64,000 nucleotides of DNA from Lysinibacillus_B sp036662795 (GTDB lineage: Bacteria > Bacillota > Bacilli > Bacillales_A > Planococcaceae), in the NCBI RefSeq assembly GCF_036662795.1, contig NZ_JBAFWZ010000013.1, positions 32,313 through 96,312 on the forward strand, in the 5' to 3' direction. The first letter of the stretch is position 1. The number at the start of each line of letters is the position of its first letter. Of the stretch, positions 52,228-61,188 are shown in pieces. The position numbers and the translations under genes are program-made. The notes beneath the pieces are model-generated. The model searched no databases, was not told the DNA's origin, and worked only from the letters and a program-made list of their open reading frames with translations.

Positions 52228-52817
52228 CGAATTCCACCTCCAACAGCAACAAAGGCTATATCAATCATTAGCATAACCTCGACAGAATATCGTGGAACCT
52301 CGTTAAACTTCACTTCTTCGCTCTCTCCCTCTTCTGCAGGATCCAATTCAAAGTTTTCAATTGTTCCCACCTGCGAATCAATAAAGTACGGGCTATTTTC
52401 TAATCGACTTACGTACGTTGAGACCTCGTTTAACGTTTCAAAATCAACCTTGATTGTCACACTCGATTCACCAAACTCGTATTCTCGTAAATACGTATTT
52501 TCCGGTAGCAGACCCTGTGTTTCATCAATAAGTGGAGAAACTGGATAGGAGACAAGTTCTACAAAGGCAACCGATTCCTCGAGTGAGCCCTGATTCATCG
52601 TTTGCAAGGCTGATAATTCCGCCTCTAACTTAATTCGTTTTTCCTCTAGCTCTGCTTGTTCACTCGTTAAATCCGACAAATTCGACTTTGCACTAACATA
52701 CATCCATGAGAGGACTACTAAGCCTAACAGTACAACAATTCCAAGGAGAACATAGAGTAACTTGGAGCTCGTCTCCCCTTTTTCAAGCTTAGGCATGAGG
52801 TTAATATCTGGAATCAT
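52224..52817 (-). CDS. pilN: Type IV pilus assembly protein PilN
   Basis: A 197-residue protein that begins with the conserved cytoplasmic motif DINLMPK (residues 4-10), which binds PilM, followed by one transmembrane helix (about 22-43), a coiled coil (about 45-75) and an outer domain. An acidic stretch (DPAEEGESEEVKFNEV) near 160 is unusual. It overlaps both pilM and pilO by four bases, so PilMNO are made in step. Family and position agree. Confidence 0.92.
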   Translation of the reverse strand: MIPDINLMPKLEKGETSSKLLYVLLGIVVLLGLVVLSWMYVSAKSNLSDLTSEQAELEEKRIKLEAELSALQTMNQGSLEESVAFVELVSYPVSPLIDETQGLLPENTYLREYEFGESSVTIKVDFETLNEVSTYVSRLENSPYFIDSQVGTIENFELDPAEEGESEEVKFNEVPRYSVEVMLMIDIAFVAVGGGIR

Positions 52818-53791
52818 TCGTTAACCCCCTTCAATGCCAGCCCTAACAATGAGGCATGCTTAGCCTTACAATTCGGAAAGCGCTGCGAAACAACACTATC
52901 ATCCACTAGCTTTACAGGTGTTACTAAATTTTCACTCAAAAAGTCTGCAATGCTTTGAAGTAAGGGATTATCGCCTAGCACAACAATTTCATCCACCGAT
53001 TTTTCGCCCTTATGTAAGGAGAATTTAAAAAAATTCATCATGCGATCAATTTCTAGCACTTGATCGGTAATCATCGCTCGGTAATCATCTAGCTCTCCAT
53101 TATACGTAAATGTAACGTCACCTTCTGTAGCCATATGATCCTGCCAGTTTTCTAGATTTGTTTCAATCGATTGGAAGCGTAAAAATTCCACATTTCCTTT
53201 TGAATAAATGCAAATTGATAGCTCATTGATCGACCAATCTGTTATTAAATACGTTTTATGGCTATCTAGTAGATTAATATGCTCGAGTAATCGCAAATTA
53301 CAAAGCGCCCGAATATCTGCAACTTGAGGCTGTAAATGACAGTCTAGTAGCAGGCCAATTAATTTCGTCACCTCATCTGGTGGGGCAGCAAACAGCACAG
53401 CCTGCCCGTCCCCCTCCTGATGATCATACACATCTAGGAGCGGCTCCTGGAATGGCAAATGAATCGACTGCCCAATCTCCATCTGCACATACTCCTTCAA
53501 CGCCTTCCCCGTCAACTGGGCAGGATGATCAAAGGTTTTTAATAGCACAGAAGTGTCAGGAACAAACAAACGAACATTTTGCTTCTTCCCACCCCATTTT
53601 GCAACATTGCTCTTTACAATCTCAAACAAGGTCAGCTCATCAACAACCGCTCCATCCTGTACAACACCTTTCGGCAACGGCAGCTCATAAATCACAGGTT
53701 GCTCCAACTTCTGCCCCTTTGACACCAGCGCACGTACTATATAATCGTTTATAGAAATCGACACATGCGACCTCTTTTTCATCGTTAACAT
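52814..53791 (-). CDS. pilM: Actin-like pilus assembly ATPase PilM
   Basis: A 325-residue cytoplasmic protein of the PilM/FtsA-like actin fold. Parts seen: SISINDYIVRALV (phosphate 1 region), TSVLLKTFDHPAQLTGKALKEY (1C-like) and IVVLGDNPLLQSIADFL with the C-terminal LLGLALKG. Sequence is more diverged than Gram-negative PilM and the nucleotide motifs are weak, so it may not hydrolyse ATP. ATG 53791 has AAAGGGGG ten bases upstream; a GTG at 53827 has none. It is the first of PilMNO and follows the pilin gene after a hairpin. Confidence 0.85.
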   Translation of the reverse strand: MLTMKKRSHVSISINDYIVRALVSKGQKLEQPVIYELPLPKGVVQDGAVVDELTLFEIVKSNVAKWGGKKQNVRLFVPDTSVLLKTFDHPAQLTGKALKEYVQMEIGQSIHLPFQEPLLDVYDHQEGDGQAVLFAAPPDEVTKLIGLLLDCHLQPQVADIRALCNLRLLEHINLLDSHKTYLITDWSINELSICIYSKGNVEFLRFQSIETNLENWQDHMATEGDVTFTYNGELDDYRAMITDQVLEIDRMMNFFKFSLHKGEKSVDEIVVLGDNPLLQSIADFLSENLVTPVKLVDDSVVSQRFPNCKAKHASLLGLALKGVNE

Positions 53792-53854
53792 CAATAGGGA
53801 ACCCCCTTTTCCAATACCTCGAGCCACTTAATGTAGCGAATTAGTCACTCAATG

Positions 53855-53881
53855 GAACACCCAACTATTGGTTGGGTGTTC
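53855..53881 (-). other. Strong hairpin after the pilin gene
   Basis: GAACACCCAAC and GTTGGGTGTTC form a perfect 11-bp stem with a five-base loop, extended by CTCA/TGAG. There is no T run. It lies between the pilin stop and pilM and could cut down read-through or protect a shorter pilin mRNA from decay. Confidence 0.65.
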
Positions 53882-53902
53882 GATGAGGGAATAATTTAAA
53901 TA

Positions 53903-54346
53903 CTATTTTTCAATACTCAGTCCAGTATCCGGAACTGCACTACCTTTAGTTTTTTCATCATTAATCCCTTTAACTGTGGCACCTTTAAAGGTTACTGTTT
54001 TTTCCCCAGAAAACTTGATTGCAGCAGCTGTTAATTTTCGTGGTACATCCACTGAAATTGTTGCATCAGCAGGAATTGTACCTTCTGAATCTAAATATTT
54101 ATCTTCTTTTAATTTTTTCACATCAACAGTGGTTGCCTCTGGATTATCTGTATAGTATAAATTCGCTGAATTTATTACATTAATTGCATCAGATTTCACC
54201 CCATTAAGACGTGAGTTCTCAATGATGTTACCGATAGCAGGAATTGCAATTGCAGCTACGATAGCTAAAATAACAATTACTGCCAGTAGTTCTACTAAAG
54301 ATAAACCTTTTTCGTTTTTAATACGTTTTTTCATAAGTTCAAACAT
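53903..54346 (-). CDS. pilA: Major type IV pilin
   Basis: A 147-residue prepilin. The leader MFELMKKRIKNEKG ends at Gly14, the cut site; mature sequence begins LSLVELLAVIVILAIVAA with Glu at +5. The hydrophobic helix (about 15-40) is followed by a small globular domain with no cysteine pair. AAAGGAGG lies seven bases before ATG 54346, an optimal ribosome site, matching high expression. It lies between pilC and pilM, with a hairpin after it. Confidence 0.93.
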   Translation of the reverse strand: MFELMKKRIKNEKGLSLVELLAVIVILAIVAAIAIPAIGNIIENSRLNGVKSDAINVINSANLYYTDNPEATTVDVKKLKEDKYLDSEGTIPADATISVDVPRKLTAAAIKFSGEKTVTFKGATVKGINDEKTKGSAVPDTGLSIEK

Positions 54347-54450
54347 ATAAAAACCTCCTTTATTATTTTGAATAGTATTTTGCTTTTGCACGGACGTTAA
54401 TTGCATTTTTTACTCACCTCCCTGCAAAACGCCCATATGCTATTTTTCTA

Positions 54451-55656
54451 TTACATTTGTTCATACAAGCTAAACATCGGTAGGAAAATTGCTGCTACAA
54501 TAATTCCTATGACTACTGCCAACAACAGAATCATTAGTGGCTCAATTAACGACTTTAGTGTATCTACTGAACGATCTACCTCTTCCTCGTAGAAGTCCGC
54601 AATCTTTTCGAGCATATAGTCAAGTGAGCCTGTTGATTCTCCGATTTTCGTCATACTTGTAACGAGTGGTGGAAACAGCCAGCTTTTTTCCAAAGGCTCA
54701 GTTAATGAACTCCCTTTTTCAAGGCTTGCTCTTGCTTTTAACACAACTTCCCCAATAACTGGGTTACCAGACACCTTTTCTGAAATGGTCAATGCATGTA
54801 AAATCGGTACAGCACTACTAAATAAAGACGATAGGTTACGTGTTAACCTTGCTATAGCTGATTTTTGAAACAGCTTTCCAAATACCGGCATTCGTAGCAA
54901 GAAATAATGTACAGTATAGTTGAAGTGCTTATTATTTTTAAAAAAGAAACGAAAGATTAATATGATCATGAGTAGTGTCACAATGACAACCCACCAAAAC
55001 TGCTTCAGCCAGTCACTAAAAGCTACTGTAAGAACTGTGAGTAATGGTAGTTCTGCATTCATCGATTCGAATGACTCAACAAATGTAGGTACGATAAAGA
55101 TCAGCATGAAAAACACAACAACGATCGTAATTAGTAATAAAATGGCTGGATACGTTAAAGTCGACTGTACCTTTTTCTTTAATTTAAAGGATTTTTCAAA
55201 TGTGTTTGCTAAACGCTCTAGCGTGTCATCGATATTCCCGGTCGCTTCTCCAGAGCGCATCATATTAACAAATAGCTCTGGAAATACTTTCGGATGCTTG
55301 GCCACTGCCTGCGAGAAGGTTACCCCTGTACGTACATCGTCCTCTACCTGCTCTAACGCTCTTTTTAATGCCTTGCTTGTCGATTGTTTTGCCAAAATAT
55401 TCGTAGCCTCTACAATCGAAATACCTGCTCGGATCAGTGTAGCGAATTGTCGACAATAGATGACGAAATCCTGATTTTTCACCTTGCCACCGAGTTGCAA
55501 ATCCTTGTGTAAAATACTATTTGACTCAGCTATTTCTCGTGGATTAATCCCCTGCTCTCGAAGCTTCGCAATCGCAGCACTTCGACTCGTCGCATCGATT
55601 GTGCCCTTTTGCGAAACACCCGTTTTAGTTCGTCCTGTATATTTATATACGGTCAA
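54451..55656 (-). CDS. pilC: Type IV pilus inner-membrane platform protein PilC
   Basis: A 401-residue polytopic platform (GspF family) on which the ATPases turn. Two similar cytoplasmic GspF domains (about 65-190 and 270-390) are each followed by a helix; FCRQFATLI-like YCRQFATLIRAGISIVEA is the signature and SGEATGNIDDTLERLA / IGESTGSLDYMLEKIA are the repeated motifs. It starts with TTG, which overlaps the pilT stop by four bases; AGGTGAT lies upstream. It is followed by the pilin gene after 100 bases. Confidence 0.95.
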   Translation of the reverse strand: MTVYKYTGRTKTGVSQKGTIDATSRSAAIAKLREQGINPREIAESNSILHKDLQLGGKVKNQDFVIYCRQFATLIRAGISIVEATNILAKQSTSKALKRALEQVEDDVRTGVTFSQAVAKHPKVFPELFVNMMRSGEATGNIDDTLERLANTFEKSFKLKKKVQSTLTYPAILLLITIVVVFFMLIFIVPTFVESFESMNAELPLLTVLTVAFSDWLKQFWWVVIVTLLMIILIFRFFFKNNKHFNYTVHYFLLRMPVFGKLFQKSAIARLTRNLSSLFSSAVPILHALTISEKVSGNPVIGEVVLKARASLEKGSSLTEPLEKSWLFPPLVTSMTKIGESTGSLDYMLEKIADFYEEEVDRSVDTLKSLIEPLMILLLAVVIGIIVAAIFLPMFSLYEQM

Positions 55657-56702
55657 CTATAATCACCTACGTTCATATAGGGGCGCGCTTCCTCCAATGA
55701 AACCTTTCCTGAAGAAACAAGTGCCTGGATTGAAGATTCTAGCGTATTCATACCAAGTGCCTTACTCGTTTGCATAACACTCGGAATTTGATGAATTTTT
55801 TCATTACGAATTAAATTCGAAACAGAAGGTACACTCACTAAAATTTCGGTTGCCGCAATACGTCCTTTCGTATCCTTACGAACGAATAATCGCTGCGAAA
55901 TAATTCCTTGTAGTACGTTTGCTAGCTGAATTCGAATTTGCCCCTGCTGATGAGGCGGAAACACGTCGATAATTCGGTCAATCGTTGTCGGTGCACTGGA
56001 TGTATGTAAGGTAGCAAACACTAAATGCCCTGTTTCTGCTGCTGTAATCGCAGTAGAAATTGTTTCTAGGTCACGCATCTCACCGACTAAAATAATATCT
56101 GGGTCTTGGCGAAGGGATGCACGTAAACCATTTGCAAAGGATTCTGTGTCGACCCCGATTTCACGCTGATTAATAATCGATTTTTTATGTGAATGCAAGT
56201 ACTCTATCGGGTCCTCCAGCGTAATAATATGCTTTGCTTTATTTTCGTTAATATAGTCAATCATCGCCGCTAACGTTGTTGATTTCCCTGAACCGGTTGG
56301 ACCTGTCACTAAAATTAATCCTTGTGGCTTTTGGGCAAGCTCGTATAAGACGGATGGCATATTCAGCGACTCTATAGTTGGGATAGAGCTAGAAATGAGC
56401 CTGGCTGCAATGGCACCTGCATTGCGCTGATGATAGGCGTTCACACGAAAGCGGCAAAGCCCATCAAGAGCATAGTTAAAATCCGTTTCGCCCTTCGCTT
56501 CAAATTCTGCCACTTTATAATGTGGTAGAATGTCACGAACCATGCCTTCCACCATTTCGGCTGTTACAGAAATATCGCCATACTGTCGAAGGCGACCATC
56601 TACACGGTATACAGGCGGAATCCCAATCGTCACATGTAAATCTGATGCTTTTTCCTCATAGGCACGCTGCAATAACTCACGGATTCCTAAATTTGTTGAC
56701 AT
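55653..56702 (-). CDS. pilT: Pilus retraction ATPase PilT
   Basis: Hexameric ATPase that pulls the pilus back for twitching and DNA uptake. The 349-residue protein has Walker A GPTGSGKSTT near 130-140, Asp box TLEDPIEYLH, Walker B DPDIILVGEMRD, His box TGHLVFATLHTSSA and the PilT-type C terminus SNLIRNEKIHQIPSVMQ. Length separates it from the longer PilB. ATG 56702 is chosen; a GTG at 56714 is possible. PilT is absent from the com operons of Bacillales, so it marks this as a true type IV pilus. Confidence 0.95.
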   Translation of the reverse strand: MSTNLGIRELLQRAYEEKASDLHVTIGIPPVYRVDGRLRQYGDISVTAEMVEGMVRDILPHYKVAEFEAKGETDFNYALDGLCRFRVNAYHQRNAGAIAARLISSSIPTIESLNMPSVLYELAQKPQGLILVTGPTGSGKSTTLAAMIDYINENKAKHIITLEDPIEYLHSHKKSIINQREIGVDTESFANGLRASLRQDPDIILVGEMRDLETISTAITAAETGHLVFATLHTSSAPTTIDRIIDVFPPHQQGQIRIQLANVLQGIISQRLFVRKDTKGRIAATEILVSVPSVSNLIRNEKIHQIPSVMQTSKALGMNTLESSIQALVSSGKVSLEEARPYMNVGDYS

Positions 56703-56717
56703 CGTATAACTCACTTC

Positions 56718-58382
56718 CTATTCATTCGTCGCAACTCGAAGCACTTCTTCCGTCGTTGTGACCCCATCTAGTACTTTTTGTAAGCCATCCTGCAGTAATG
56801 TATGGAACCCTTCCTGCTTCATATAATCTCGAATAACCGTTCCGCTCTCTCGACTTAAAATCAGATCCTTTAGCTGACGGTCTATTGGTAAAATTTCATG
56901 AATGGCTAGTCGCCCACGATAGCCTGTACTGTTACACGAAGGACAGCCGCGCCCTTTTCGAACTTTTTCAACCGTAAATCCATTCGCCGCAAAGATTTCC
57001 TTTTCCCGCTCGGTTGCCGTAACATTTTCACCACAATCTCGGCACACGCGACGAACAAGTCGCTGCGCCATTACCCCAATAAGAGACGAGGAAATTAAGA
57101 ATGGCTCGATCCCCATATCCTGTAAGCGCGAAATCGATTCCACCGCACTATTCGTATGAAGCGTACTTAGCACAAGATGCCCTGTTAACGAGGCACGAAC
57201 GGCAATTTGTGCTGTTTCTAAATCTCGTATTTCCCCAATCATCACAATATCCGGGTCCTGACGTAAAATAGAGCGCAGTCCAGCCGCAAACGTTAAGCCA
57301 ACCTCTTCCTTCACTTGAATTTGGTTAATGCCGTTTAACTGATATTCAACAGGATCCTCAACTGTAATAATGTTGACGCCTTCTTCATTTAAATTAGATA
57401 GGGCCGCATAAAGCGTAGACGATTTACCAGAACCCGTTGGACCCGTAATAAGCACAATGCCATTCGGACGAGCGATCATTTCACGGAATAGTCCCTCATT
57501 TTTATTAGAAAAGCCAATTTGCGTAATATCCGTTGCTGCATTACTTAAATCTAAAATACGCATTACTATTTTCTCGCCATACACAGTGGGGAGCGTTGAT
57601 AAACGGATATCGACAGGCTTAAAGTTCACATTCGCTTTAATACGACCATCCTGTGGTATCCGATTTTCGGTAATGTTTAAGTTCCCCATAATTTTCACAC
57701 GAGCCGTCATCATATTTTGCATATGCTTTGGTAGCGAACGCTCTGTCCTTAGCACACCATCTACACGATAACGAACTTTGAATTCCGTTTCTTGTGGGTC
57801 AAAGTGAATATCAGAGGCGCGCTGTGCTACACCATTTGCAATAATTTGGTTTACAAGACGGACAATTGGCGAGTCCTCATCCGTAATTTCCTGCTGCACA
57901 TCGGCTGCATTAACAGACATATCAGATAGTGCAGCCTCCATCGACTCCTGCAAATCGTAATATTTCGTAATCGTACGATACAGATCGTCCTTCGCTGCTA
58001 TACTCGTTTCGATTTGGCAGCCAGTAGCCATTCGGACTTCCTCAATTGCAAAATAATCCATCGGGTCGGCCATCGCGATAAATAGCTTATTACGTTCACG
58101 GCGAATCGGCATAATGTTCGCACGCTTTGCTAGCTCAGCTGGTATTAGGTGTAATAGCTCAGGATCAATTGAATATTGATTAAGCGAAATATGTGGAATA
58201 CCTAATTGAAACTCAAGTACTTCAATAAGCTGCTGCTCTGTTAGTACATTTTCTTTAATAAGGAAATCCCCTAATTTTTCTTCGCGACTTTTATTTTCTA
58301 GGGCGTGTGTTAATTGTTGCTCTGTTATTACACCCGCCTCTAATAGCAAGTCTCCTAAACGCTTACGAGTAGCTACCTTCAT
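56718..58382 (-). CDS. pilB: Pilus extension ATPase PilB
   Basis: A 554-residue GspE-type ATPase that builds the pilus. The N-terminal GSPII_E_N domain (about 1-150) has LGDLLLEAGVITEQQL twice in similar form, and the core has GPTGSGKSSTLY near 314, TVEDPVEYQL, DPDIVMIGEIRD and LSTLHTNSAV; a tetracysteine zinc site is CRDCGENV and CPSC. It is 16 bases before pilT in the same operon. Confidence 0.96.
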   Translation of the reverse strand: MKVATRKRLGDLLLEAGVITEQQLTHALENKSREEKLGDFLIKENVLTEQQLIEVLEFQLGIPHISLNQYSIDPELLHLIPAELAKRANIMPIRRERNKLFIAMADPMDYFAIEEVRMATGCQIETSIAAKDDLYRTITKYYDLQESMEAALSDMSVNAADVQQEITDEDSPIVRLVNQIIANGVAQRASDIHFDPQETEFKVRYRVDGVLRTERSLPKHMQNMMTARVKIMGNLNITENRIPQDGRIKANVNFKPVDIRLSTLPTVYGEKIVMRILDLSNAATDITQIGFSNKNEGLFREMIARPNGIVLITGPTGSGKSSTLYAALSNLNEEGVNIITVEDPVEYQLNGINQIQVKEEVGLTFAAGLRSILRQDPDIVMIGEIRDLETAQIAVRASLTGHLVLSTLHTNSAVESISRLQDMGIEPFLISSSLIGVMAQRLVRRVCRDCGENVTATEREKEIFAANGFTVEKVRKGRGCPSCNSTGYRGRLAIHEILPIDRQLKDLILSRESGTVIRDYMKQEGFHTLLQDGLQKVLDGVTTTEEVLRVATNE

Positions 58383-58400
58383 CCGTATTCGCCCCTTTCT

Positions 58401-59726
58401 CTATGGCGTAATTAAATTACCACCTTTGTCGTAATAGCTGCCTGGTGGAAGCTTTTCCTCTCCATCTTCATTTGTGTCCGTTTGTGAGCCTTGTCCATTC
58501 GGTTTTTCCGTAGACGAATTGTCATCTGGAACACCATCGCCATCTAAATCCATTCCCAGGTCCGAATCATTCGTCGTATCAGGGTTTACTGGTACAACAG
58601 GCTGTCTCGAGGACTTCAGCACAACTCGGTTTACAGGTGGGTAATAATCACGACTTATTAATCTTTCCTCACCTTGGATCGTACGGTAAACTGTCACACG
58701 TAACCCTTCCGCACCTTTTTCAAGCTCCTTCGATTGCCCGATTCTTAAATCATTCGAATAACGTGTAATCGTTCTAGGTGCAATTGATTCATCACGTGAA
58801 ACCTTTAGGGAAACTTCCGTGTCCTTGTGGCTCGTGTACATCTCAACCTTTAACTCATTTCCTTCTATCGTAAGCTTCAACTTCATTGGATGGCTTGAAA
58901 GATTCGTAAATTTTAAATCCCGTTTTGCCAATGCATCGATGTTTGCCTCAATACCAGGCTGAAGGTAGGAAGGAATTTCTTTTTGTGAATGACGCTCAGC
59001 AATTTCTGTATGTGTATGAAGTGCTGCATGATATAGCATCGATGCAACAAAATTAACAGCATCACTGTTTGCTGCATCGATATACGGATCAATTTCCTCA
59101 AGCATCGAGAAGGTTTCGCCTGGATTGATCACCTTATCGTGCAATAGACTAGACAGCTCTTTTACACCTAGTGCTGTCGTTGGAATCTCTTCCACTGAAA
59201 GCGCTACTCGATCAGTTTCAACTACCGATAAGTCCTTTATCTCTGCTTCTATCTCACCTTTTTTTAAATAAGAGGCATTGACGGTTACTTTGTCATACGT
59301 CTTGTCGCTGTCCCAAGTTGCCATCTTATCTATTTCGTTTTTTACACTTTCGCTTGGAGACACTTGAAGTGGCAGGTGTACCACGGAACCTTTATCCCAA
59401 AACTCATACCATGATTTTCGGTAATTCTTTTCATATTCTTCAACCGTTCCATCGATATCAAATTGAAAAGAGGCTGAATTTAATGTAAGCGTACTTCCAC
59501 CGTCCGAGACGATCACCGGCTGTGAGCTCCACGTATTCACGGCCTCTGTTAATGCATCCTTTAATTCCTGTCCTTTTAAATCCCCAACTTCAACGCCACC
59601 AATTGTTGACCCTTTCGCATCCCCCTCTGCCATTGCCGATTGCCCTGTTATAAATTCAGGTAACCATAGTGCAAGTAGCATAGCTGTTAAAGTAAAAACC
59701 GTAATTATTTTGATTGATTTTTTCAC
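58401..59726 (-). CDS. VanW/G5-type secreted surface protein
   Basis: A 441-residue exported protein: signal peptide or anchor (about 1-32), a peptidoglycan-binding-4-like part (about 40-110, TIGGVEVGDLKGQEL), a VanW-type core (about 200-310, VINPGETFSMLEEID and FTNLSSHPMKLKL), a G5-like stretch (SRDYYPPVNRVVL), and a Pro/Asp-rich tail with MDLDGDGVPDDN, a calcium-binding loop. The start is GTG with GAGGTGG upstream. It opens the pilus operon, so it may fix or guide the pilus through the thick cell wall; that role is inference. VanW function is unknown. Confidence 0.8.
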   Translation of the reverse strand: MKKSIKIITVFTLTAMLLALWLPEFITGQSAMAEGDAKGSTIGGVEVGDLKGQELKDALTEAVNTWSSQPVIVSDGGSTLTLNSASFQFDIDGTVEEYEKNYRKSWYEFWDKGSVVHLPLQVSPSESVKNEIDKMATWDSDKTYDKVTVNASYLKKGEIEAEIKDLSVVETDRVALSVEEIPTTALGVKELSSLLHDKVINPGETFSMLEEIDPYIDAANSDAVNFVASMLYHAALHTHTEIAERHSQKEIPSYLQPGIEANIDALAKRDLKFTNLSSHPMKLKLTIEGNELKVEMYTSHKDTEVSLKVSRDESIAPRTITRYSNDLRIGQSKELEKGAEGLRVTVYRTIQGEERLISRDYYPPVNRVVLKSSRQPVVPVNPDTTNDSDLGMDLDGDGVPDDNSSTEKPNGQGSQTDTNEDGEEKLPPGSYYDKGGNLITP

Positions 59727-60249
59727 CTTACCACCACCTCAGATGTACCATTTATATTTTCCTATCTCTACAAATTCAAATTTACCACCGTTACTAATTA
59801 TCTATAAATAAATGATACTATAAAAAACCACGAAATGTATATACCATTCAACCTACTTACTGTAAAATAATAGATAATGTCAATGAATGTTCAAATAGTT
59901 TTATAGATTTTTTTCTAATCTATTAGCTTTTAAATAGATTTATATGATCTCTAATTATATATTTCTACCTATATGTAAATAAGACTTTATTCTAATATTA
60001 ATTGGATATTTAAAGTGTAAATTATATTAACGTAAATTATAATTTTTATTATTTTTCTCCTATCCGGTAATGAAATATTTATATTTTTTCTATCACTTAC
60101 CAACCAATAGTAATACACTAAGGTTAAATCTAGGTTAAAAATATATAAATATTTATAAAATTTTTATAACTATAGATTTTATTATAAAAACCTACTATTC
60201 TTCATATATACCAAATTAACTACTCTTAAATAAGGGAGGGAATCTACCA
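59727..60249. other. AT-rich divergent promoter region of the pilus island
   Basis: About 520 bases of very AT-rich DNA with no gene. It must hold the promoters of both pilus operons. AGGTTAAA occurs twice in tandem near 60121 and 60132. I see no clear -35/-10 pair that stands out from the AT background. Confidence 0.6.
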
Positions 60250-60714
60250 TTGAAAACTATAAAGAATGAACGAGGGTTTGGTTTACTAGAGGTTGTTGCT
60301 TCTATTGTACTAATAACGATTATCTTACTTTCTTTTTTTGCTTTTTTTATACAATCAAAAAAAACAAATTCTTCGTCTGAAAGCATCAATGAAGCTACCT
60401 ATATAGCACAAAAGGAGATGGAGAAAATTTATAATCTATCTAAGCAAAGTTCATTATCTAATTTATCCAGAAGTTATATAAATGGTTATACTTTCCTTGA
60501 AGAAGAAATAAATAACTGTACTAACTCTTCTACTATAGACCCATCAACTTACGGGAAAATTTTTTCTTATCAAAAGGATATCGATAATTTTACATCGAAA
60601 ATAACTATTTCCACTCTATGTGATTATGAAAATGCCGGGAATGTATTAATCGAAGTTTCGGATTCAAGTGATATTCAAAAAGCAAAAGTTGAAAATATTT
60701 ATGTATGGAAATAA
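60250..60714 (+). CDS. Minor pilin, PilV/GspI-like
   Basis: A 154-residue prepilin-like protein. Leader MKTIKNERG, then mature FGLLEVVASIVLITIILLSF with Glu at +5; the globular part holds two Cys (NNCTNSS and TLCDYEN) that could bridge. TTG 60250 is used because AAGGGAGGG lies nine bases upstream. It is first in a three-gene plus-strand operon, divergent from the main pilus operon. Minor pilins of this type prime pilus growth and sit at the tip. Confidence 0.85.
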   Translation: MKTIKNERGFGLLEVVASIVLITIILLSFFAFFIQSKKTNSSSESINEATYIAQKEMEKIYNLSKQSSLSNLSRSYINGYTFLEEEINNCTNSSTIDPSTYGKIFSYQKDIDNFTSKITISTLCDYENAGNVLIEVSDSSDIQKAKVENIYVWK

Positions 60715-60738
60715 CACTTACTAGAAAGAGTGAGATTT

Positions 60739-61188
60739 ATGAAGGAAATAACAAGCAATGAAAAAGGATTAACTTTAATTGAACTGTTAGCTACGGTCGT
60801 TATCCTTTTCATCGTAAGCTTATTTATTTACAATATTATTTTTTCTGCAAATAAACAAAACAAGGTTCAAGTATCAGAATCTATTCAAATAAATGATTCA
60901 GCATACATTTTAAAACAGATAACGAAAGATATTAGAAAAACCTACAACATTACCATAGATCCAGTTAATCCAAATCGATATTTCTTTAATGATAAAGACA
61001 ATAATAAATTAGTAGAGTATACGTATTCTACAGACAATCAATTATCTAGAAATGGCTCCATAATGGCCAATAAAATAAGTTCATTTAAGATAAATTCCGA
61101 TACAACTAACGATGCCGCAACCGTAACTTTTAAACTAAATGATCAAACATACGAAACAACACTAATATTTAGAAGGGGCGATGAATAA
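60739..61188 (+). CDS. Minor pilin, PilW/GspJ-like
   Basis: A 149-residue prepilin-like protein with leader MKEITSNEKG, mature LTLIELLATVVILFIVSLFIY with Glu at +5, and a beta-rich domain (TYSTDNQLSRNGS, VTFKLNDQTYE). No cysteine is present. ATG 60739 is used; a GTG at 60730 has only a weak site. Its stop overlaps the next start by one base (TAATG). Second gene of the minor-pilin operon. Confidence 0.83.
   Translation: MKEITSNEKGLTLIELLATVVILFIVSLFIYNIIFSANKQNKVQVSESIQINDSAYILKQITKDIRKTYNITIDPVNPNRYFFNDKDNNKLVEYTYSTDNQLSRNGSIMANKISSFKINSDTTNDAATVTFKLNDQTYETTLIFRRGDE

Noticed and set aside
52224..53791. Competence (comG) operon rather than pilus locus
   Set aside because: PilM, PilN, PilO and PilT are present and comGC-GG-like short genes are not; the gene set is that of a type IV pilus.
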